Source: Typhlomys cinereus
Taxonomy: Eukaryota; Chordata; Mammalia; Rodentia; Platacanthomyidae
Length of the DNA stretch: 64,000 bases
Direction of reading: 5' to 3'
Assembly (NCBI GenBank): GCA_023101885.1
Contig: JALPQD010000076.1
Span: forward strand, 448,397 to 512,396
This document shows, piece after piece, positions 57,284 through 64,000 of this stretch (its first letter is position 1; every line of letters begins with the position of its first letter). A model generated the notes under the pieces. The model saw only the letters and a program-made list of their open reading frames with translations. It had not been told where the DNA came from and searched no databases. The translations under genes were made by a program, and so were the position numbers.

Positions 57284-59759
57284 ATATGCAATGATACATT
57301 TTGCAGGCCAGCATGCCTGACATTAGAGGATGTCTCTAATAAATGGTTGTTTCAAGTTATTCTTATGCATATGAGATAAGAAACTCTCCATGGGCAAATG
57401 TGCAACAATGATGATGTATCCTGCCAAGCATTGCCCATGACCTTTCTTATGTCAAGAGCATAACTGCTTCCATCCCTTGTATTTAAAAGCAGGGAATCAG
57501 GAACAACTATGAAAGAGGGGCATAAATGTAAATTGTGGACTGGTGTGGAATGGGGAGCACTGAAGATAAGAGTTTGCAAAGATCGAGTTAAAAGAGCTGC
57601 TTGGCAAGGGACAGGAGAGGGTGGTGGGATAGGGCAGGATTAATGAAGGGACGAGAGGGTAGGAGAAGGGTATGTGGATGGGATGAGTGGGAAAGGAGGC
57701 AAGTAGGTAGAGAAGAGGCAAAGATATCAGTTCAGTTTGCTTGTAAATACATTTTAGAAAAAGAGCTGCTTGGGTGACTAGGACCTGGTGCTAGCAAGCA
57801 GACTATTCCAGAAGCCCAAGGTCCCTGCTCTAGGTATCTCATCATGTCCCTCAATTTTTCTACTTACTACCATGACACATATCTGTGGGTTCTGTGTGCC
57901 TCCACTCCAGCACAATCCTAGGGAACTCCAGCAGTGACATAAAAAGATATTCCAAATGGACCCATCAGTCACAAAATCCCACTAGGCTCTTTGAACTGTG
58001 TTCAGAATTAAGGCTGAGAAAAAAGGGATGTAGTACAAAAATCATTAAACACTTTCTTGTGGGGGTTGCAGTTCAGCATGTGACAGAAAGCAGAGCAGCA
58101 GGAAGAACAACAGGAAGCATGGTCTGGAGGAAATGTGATGGAGAACCTCGTGTGGGGTAGTCCATATAAATGGCCCACCCCTTCTGAACACACAGTTAAT
58201 CATCATCACACTTCAAATTCTCACTTACAAATCTATACTGTGGTGCTATCCCATTCTCATAAGGAACTTTCTTTTTTTTTAACCAATGCATGATTGTTTC
58301 CTAAATGGCTAAGAATTTCATTTTTCTTTCTTCAGATAGTTATTATAGATGATACAATAGAGAAAATAAAGATTTTGATGGAAATGCAAAGATGGGCGAG
58401 ACATTGACCTGACTAAGCAGGAACTGGAAGTCCAGTGTGGCAGTCAAGAGTCAAGTTTAAAATTTGGTAGAATAGCAACAGAACTGAGCAAGATTGTCAT
58501 GAAGACAGTTATATGGGGAATAAGAGGTCACTCAAAGCCATTCTCAAGTGGTCAGGAGACATTTATTAGTTATTTCCAATAAAGAAACAATGAGGCAGGG
58601 TTAGCTAAGAACATTCCCCCTTTTTTATTCCACTTGGTATGAGGTGCTATAATATACTTGATGGACTTAGCAGAAGGAAGGAAAGTGAAGAGTAGACAAA
58701 CAGAGAGAAGAGTGACGGCCAGCATAGCTCGTCCAAAGGGACACATGGCCATGTGCTTCACAGCCACAGAATTCTGGAAGTGGCCACAGGGCACTGCCCG
58801 CAATAAACAGATCTTGAAAAGATTTTCAAACGCTCTGTGCCTTTCTCCACTTCAAAAAAATGGCACTTGTTTGGCAGATGTCACTGTCTAGTTAGACTAC
58901 AATCTAGTTAGAGTACAGAGTGGATGCAGGGTCTCCTGAGTCTTCTGCCTCCACCTGACTTCTTGGCATTGTGACACTTCAGCATGCACACAATGCACAG
59001 AAAGCTGTGAAAGGAAATGTGCTGTTTAGCCCTAAACCAAAGAGAAAGCTTGCTTTGGTATTTCTTCCTATTTGATTTTTACCAGTTAAAATTTTCTAGA
59101 ACCACCACTCACTTTCAGATTTTTCTAATACTTGCAAACACTATGTATTCTAACATTTGCCCTAGAAAACAGTAAGCAAAGACTGCAAGCCACACTATAA
59201 GCAGGGATCTATAAGTCCACGTCTCTGATCTGCATTCAGTCTCCCGAATGCCCCCAAACCTTCTCTAACCACATGTAGGCACACATCCATATGTTGGCAG
59301 ATATTTACACATACATATGCACATGCACACACATGCATAAAGCCCTAACATTTGGGATATTTTAATTATATGCAAATGCAGTAGCTTTAATATTATCAAG
59401 ATATACTCTTTCATAAGATCCCTAAACTTATTACCCCCAAATTTCTTAAATTAGAAGATTAGCAACATTTTCAAATAGAGAAATTAAAACTTAGACTTAT
59501 ACATATACACAGGTTAAAACGCTGTGAAGTGGAGACAGAGCCAGAAGCAGTGATTTCTCCTTGTGCATTTCATGTGTACATCACTCTGGGATCCATGAAA
59601 TCACAAAGAACAAGGACAAGAGAATACAAGTGTTTTCTGAGCCCTTGTCTCCCCGCCAAGCCAGTTCTGTTCGATGCCCCTTTGCAATGATCATCACTAA
59701 GATTGGAAAAGCCTGATGCTATTTACATAGAGAAATCCATCTTGCTATGTGTGACATGT
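57284..59759. other. No gene recognised
   Basis: Long mostly unique stretch. 57590-57720 is purine-rich. 58887-58917 has a 16-bp imperfect tandem word (ctagttaga...). 59280-59345 is a worn CA-type tract. No exon is supported. Confidence 0.4.
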
Positions 59760-60010
59760 TTGTTTCCATTACAGAAACAGCAACTTGTGGCTCTGGTGGT
59801 TCAGATGTTGTCATGGTGCTGTGTAGGTTCTTGATAACAGCACCATTAATCTTCTTGTCACCTGGGCTTCAGCAGGTCATCTGCAGCATTGAGAGTGCTT
59901 GATTTAATTATTTCTGAGCCATCCTTGATTAAATGGGAGGCGGTGCAATCTCAGATGTCACCCAAGGTGGCCCTGCACCATAAATAGCTGTCCTAAATAG
60001 CTGTCCACGC
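59760..60010. other. Candidate conserved non-coding element
   Basis: Unique sequence with words often seen in vertebrate enhancers, such as cttgataacagc (GATA-like), gatttaattatttc (homeodomain-like) and a perfect 13-bp tandem pair taaatagctgtcc at 59981-59993 and 59994-60006. It has no open frame. The enhancer role is inference only. Confidence 0.3.
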
Positions 60011-60892
60011 CTCTCTCCAGCTCCTGGGCTTCATGTCCCTGCCTGGGTTTCTACAGCATGTGCATTTATGAGAAAAGACAGTGAGGGACAAAGGAAAAAA
60101 GGCATTTGCACTATGTGTTCTCTTTCAGTCCTTGGAATTTTTCATCAATGTTTCAGTCACCCTGAATTTGCTCTGGAATTCAAGAAACATAATAATGATG
60201 CCACAGAAAGGAATCTTTGCAGATGTCTGCATAATCCCATCCAAACAATCCTTTATGTTTTAGAAAAATACCTTCTTTTAAAGAAGAGATACCCATAAGG
60301 GTCTACTGACTTCTATTGACCTACATAAATTTTCATTTCTTAATGTCTTCAAAACTACTTTTGCAAACCACCAGAAATCTAGAACAGGAGAGTTTTCAGT
60401 TAGGTGCTTGCATACAATACATTTTAGCTGATAAGTCAAACACTTACTTTTATTACCAGCCTCATTTTGTCAGGCTTACTGGTTATAACTTCTGAGAACT
60501 TGGTCCACCTGCCCAGGATGCACATTTGGGGAAAGGCTTTCTTTATTGCATTCAAAGGAGACCATATTCCTAATGGTATTTCCTACAGAAAATGTACTGC
60601 TTTACCACAAATACTCGTAAATGTATATGAGACAAACTCATCAGTATGAACATTTGCACATTCAACTCCATGCACTAAAATGGAATCTAGTCCTGTTGTT
60701 TAGGTCTACAAAATGTTAATTATTCATTTTTCTTCTTTGATGGAAAGACAGTTGTGGAAAGAAGAGTTGAAGATGTTTTAATTAGTCTGGTGATTTGAAA
60801 ATTGTTTCTTTCACGTAGATGCATCAGAAAATATTTCTGTATTATATTGTGTAGATATTATAGCTATTAATCAGTCCCTATCAAGTTTGCCT
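60011..60892. other. No gene recognised
   Basis: Unique-looking and AT-rich. Overlapping short frames at 60068-60298 have no known domain. Confidence 0.4.
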
Positions 60893-61313
60893 ATATATTG
60901 CTGCTAAAATCCTAACCAAACAGCTTCGGGAATCAAGGAGTTTTATTCTGGCTTATGATGGTCCAGTCACAGTTAGTCCCATTTCTCAGGAATTAACATA
61001 CTGACATCAGAAACTCAGGAAACTAGCCATACCATAGCCACAGGGATTGATGAAAGAGGGGCAAACCTTGCTTGCCAGACAGGAAGTCTGTCTGAGATAG
61101 ACTGAAGAATGCCAACTTACTAAACCAACTCCCTCCTTCTTATCCAATGCCCAGGAAATGGTCTTACCCATTGTGTTCTGGGTCTTCCCACATTAATTAG
61201 AAAATCTCCTGTAAGTTTGCTCAGGGTTTGCCTTAACTACTAATTCTTCACAGATGTTCCAAGAGCTCAGCTTTTAACTGTCAAGCTGTCACCTACATAT
61301 CTAATTTGCACAT
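60893..61313 (-). mobile_element. Solo ERVL-type LTR, copy E
   Basis: Reversed copy of the family: on the minus strand 'tgtaggtgacagcttgacag', 'gagattttctaattaatgtg', 'ttggcattcttcagtctatc' and the polyadenylation region 'ccagaataaaactccttgat'. More diverged than copies A and C; ends approximate. Confidence 0.6.
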
Positions 61314-61480
61314 ACCCTATTTTATTTCCATAGAAATCATGGTTCCTACTTCTAGCCATAATTTTAAAGAGAACTGGAAGCCGTTAGACAATCAAGATGA
61401 GCCCTGTTGGGTAAGGAGTAACCACGGAGGAATTGTAAACTTTAGCCTCTCCTGAACCACAGGTGTGAACTCTTTTTAAG

Positions 61481-61481
<1 letters not shown>

Positions 61482-61529
<48 letters not shown>

Positions 61530-61760
61530 CATGAAGCTTGGAAGAGGATGGCGGAGCTCCTGCTGTAATACTTTTTGCTTTATTTCTTTGAGATAGACAC
61601 TGTCACTGAACTTACTAGGCTGGTGGCCAGCAAGCCCCAGCAATTCTCTCTCTGCCCCCTGTGGCACTGGGGTTACAAGTGCATGCATCACCGTAGTTGG
61701 CTTTTTCCATGAGTTCCATGTTCTAAACTCTGGTTGCTGTAAAAAGTCAGTTTCTCTTGA
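61482..61760 (-). mobile_element. Composite SINE (B1-like middle, TG tract), reversed
   Basis: A (GT)22 tract at 61483-61526 is followed by 'tttctttgagatagacactg', 'ggctggtggccagcaagccc', 'gcactggggttacaagtgca' and 'ttggctttttccatgagttc', the reverse of the composite SINE at 16865-17260. The tRNA-head end is lost. Confidence 0.65.
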
Positions 61761-63814
61761 TGAAATCAGAGGACACTGTGAGCTGTGGCCACTGCTCCTA
61801 CCCACCACTGAATGATGGGGTGGTGCATTGACAACCTGAGCAAAAGATCTTCATTCCAAATCTAAAGCATGTCTCTTCTAAATGTCTGTGGCTTTTAGGT
61901 TGAGGACTATTTGTATTTTGAATGCTATGGTAACTAAGCCAAGCATCCTTAAGTCCTGGACTGACCACTTAAATAAGGAGACATCAGAGAGTTAACTAGC
62001 TAACCCTCTTTCATTTATTTCTGGCACTATGAATGAAAGTCAAGGTCCTATGCTCACACTCTGTCCCTGAACTATATTGTCTTATATTTTCTCCCATCTG
62101 TCCATAAGTAACCTTCCATTGCATACCTGATATGTTTTTAAATGAAAGATAACAAACAGCAGAAATTAAATACCCATACTTTTACATGTCCCTTTATTCT
62201 TTCAGGTTTACCTAAAGATTTTCACATATATAATTTCATTTTATTTTCAGGTACATCTAAAGAAGTTGTAACAATATTCAGGAGCTGAGGAAAATGGCTC
62301 CATTGAGGGGCATCGCAGATAACCTAACACTGTGCCAGTGCTCCACAGTACATTACAGTGCTCCAAGACAGTATGTTTTTGCCCATCTTGCAGAGGAGCA
62401 GCGAATGCCAAAAATTTGCTGAAATTAGAAACCTTCAGATTATAGTCTTAGGGTCCTATTTTTGTCTACTGTAGATGAATATCTGTGACTTCCCTGAACT
62501 GCCTGGAAAAAAAAATTTTTATAAATTCACTGATGTCAGAAACGCTAATATTAGCATCTATTCCCTGATGGTCAACACTGGTCTGTTCTTACAATATTCA
62601 TCAAAAGTGTCCATAGGTCTATGTGTGGGAAATATTTAGTCTATAATGTCTCAAAGTACATGACTTCATCGGCTTGAGTCTTGAAAGAGACTGGATAAAA
62701 GGAGGGAGCTGCTGTCCAGGGAGACGAGGGAAAAAGACACAAAGATAGAAAAGAAACACAGAAGCTCTAGGTTGTCCTACAATCCTGGGCTCTTAGACAT
62801 TCAGCCTTTGGGAAAGTCCTCTGTACCCCTGACTTGGCTATGTTGCCTAGAGCTAACGAGAAGCCAGCCACGGTGCACTCACTGCCAGCTAAGCATACCA
62901 GACAGAGTCCTCTGGGCTTATCATCTCCTGACTGAACCTGGTGAATCTAATTTACACTTTCATTAACAACAGCAAAGTTGAAGCTCCTTCTGGCCCTGCT
63001 GATAAACCTGGCTGGCCTCTTTGATGGAGGCTGATCCTTTCAGGATAGCAGCAAAACAGCCAAGGGTCTCTCTGTTTTCCTTTCTCATTTTAATGAGGTG
63101 CTAAAAATGCAGTTTGATTATAAGCTCTTACATTCCAGTGATGTCAATGTCTCAGCTGCTAAGGGACAAGCAAGTTGGTAAGACTGGGACTGTGGAGCCT
63201 AGAGCCATGCTCATGCCATAGGAACGCGTGGACTCAGCACCCGGGCATGTCCAGGGCAGTGGACCTTTAGGTAATGTCTAGGAATAGCTGGCATTCATTT
63301 GAGATTTTGTGGAAAGAGCAAAGCAGGGGGGCTAGAAATTTCTGGAAAGTTGAGGAGCTGTGGTGTAATAGACACAACATAGGTTACGTCTGTGTGTATG
63401 AATTCTCTTCTGCTATTTTCAACTAGCTTCATGGAAAAGTTCAGCTGACAGACCAGCTATTAATGGATCCAGGAGGTTCCAAGCCACATATGGAATTTAT
63501 TCCCCTCTATGAGATGAACAAATTATCCATTATTATATTTTTCTTTTTACCCAAGGACTTTTAAATATTGTTCTTCTGAATTTCCAAATTAAACATTATG
63601 TTATTCAAAAAGGAAATTATTTTAAAAATTGATAAATTATTATTGATATTCATTATTTATATCCTTAGCTTACTGCTTGATCTAAAATGTTTATTTTATA
63701 ATAGTTGTATTGCCAAATTTGCCAACTTATGAGCACATCAGTATTAAAATTTTTAATATCATCATGGTTTCAATATGAAGTATTCCCTGCCAATGTTCAG
63801 GTATTGAGGGTTCC
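61761..63814. other. Mostly unique stretch; no gene recognised
   Basis: 62960-63180 has a run of enhancer-like words (gctgataaacctgg, ctctttgatggagg, cattttaatgagg) and could be conserved. 62275-62440 faintly resembles a worn MIR. No exon is supported. Confidence 0.35.
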
Positions 63815-63950
63815 TTGTAAGTTATTCAGGCTGGTCTTGAACTTACTCTGTACCCCAGAGAGACCTTGGACTTTTTATTTTCCTGTCACAGCCTTATGGG
63901 CAGCTGGGATACAGGTCTGCTCCACTAGACAGTTCACTATTTGGTGCTTT
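63815..63950 (-). mobile_element. B1 SINE
   Basis: Reverse B1: 'ttcaggctggtcttgaactt', 'actctgtaccccagagagac' and 'cagctgggatacaggtctgc' are visible. Moderately diverged. Confidence 0.65.
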
Positions 63951-64000
63951 TCCCAGTGTCTGGAAACATGAACATTTGTTCACAAAATTTCTATTGTAAG

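Noticed and set aside
1..64000. CRISPR arrays, operons, riboswitches or bacterial-type elements
   Set aside because: The evenly spaced repeats present are eukaryotic microsatellites and SINE tails; the whole window is rodent-like.

Overview
This is mammalian nuclear DNA, almost certainly from a rodent, and I find no protein-coding exon, tRNA, rRNA or other RNA gene that I can support. The rodent call rests on SINE content: 7SL-derived B1, ID (BC1-type), B4-like (ID+B1) and B2/B3-type tRNA-headed elements occur together, a combination typical of mouse-like rodents (Myodonta: Muroidea and Dipodoidea). The most active tRNA-derived SINE here is not the mouse, rat or hamster B2 that I recognise, so the animal is probably outside Mus/Rattus/Cricetulus. 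I cannot name the species. The window reads as AT-rich intergenic or deep intronic sequence shaped by retrotransposition.

Region by region: 1-10 kb holds fragments of ancient L1, a B4-like SINE, an ERVL-type LTR, a young tRNA-SINE on the minus strand with target-site duplications, MaLR-like LTRs and a MIR. 10-14 kb is the longest low-repeat stretch and carries a good CTCF motif. 14-26 kb has a Tigger-like DNA transposon, old L1 pieces, a perfect 19-bp inverted repeat, B1/ID/B3-type SINEs and a 5'-truncated L1 with 17-bp duplications. 26-38 kb has two further ERVL-type LTR copies (one with a recognisable primer-binding site), a 683-bp LTR of another family, B1/B2-type SINEs, a second young tRNA-SINE and a 112-bp tandem duplication. 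38.86-45.90 kb is one complete minus-strand L1 of about 7 kb, flanked by identical 17-bp duplications, with two 164-bp promoter monomers, degraded ORF1 and ORF2, and an ID element inside ORF1. 45.9-64 kb has nested LTRs, another L1 3' end, a SINE-in-SINE nest, microsatellites, two more ERVL-type LTRs and some unique stretches that could be conserved regulatory DNA.

Nothing here works together as a gene system. What links the parts is L1: the duplications around the tRNA-SINEs, the ID and the L1s have the TT|AAAA-like start expected of the L1 endonuclease, so L1 is the inferred driver of most young insertions. I did not find a convincing undescribed system. The best leads are the tRNA-SINE family with two subfamilies, the monomer-type L1 promoter, the ERVL LTR family, the CTCF site and the 19-bp hairpin. 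Family names given from memory are tentative where marked; repeat ends without target-site duplications are approximate.
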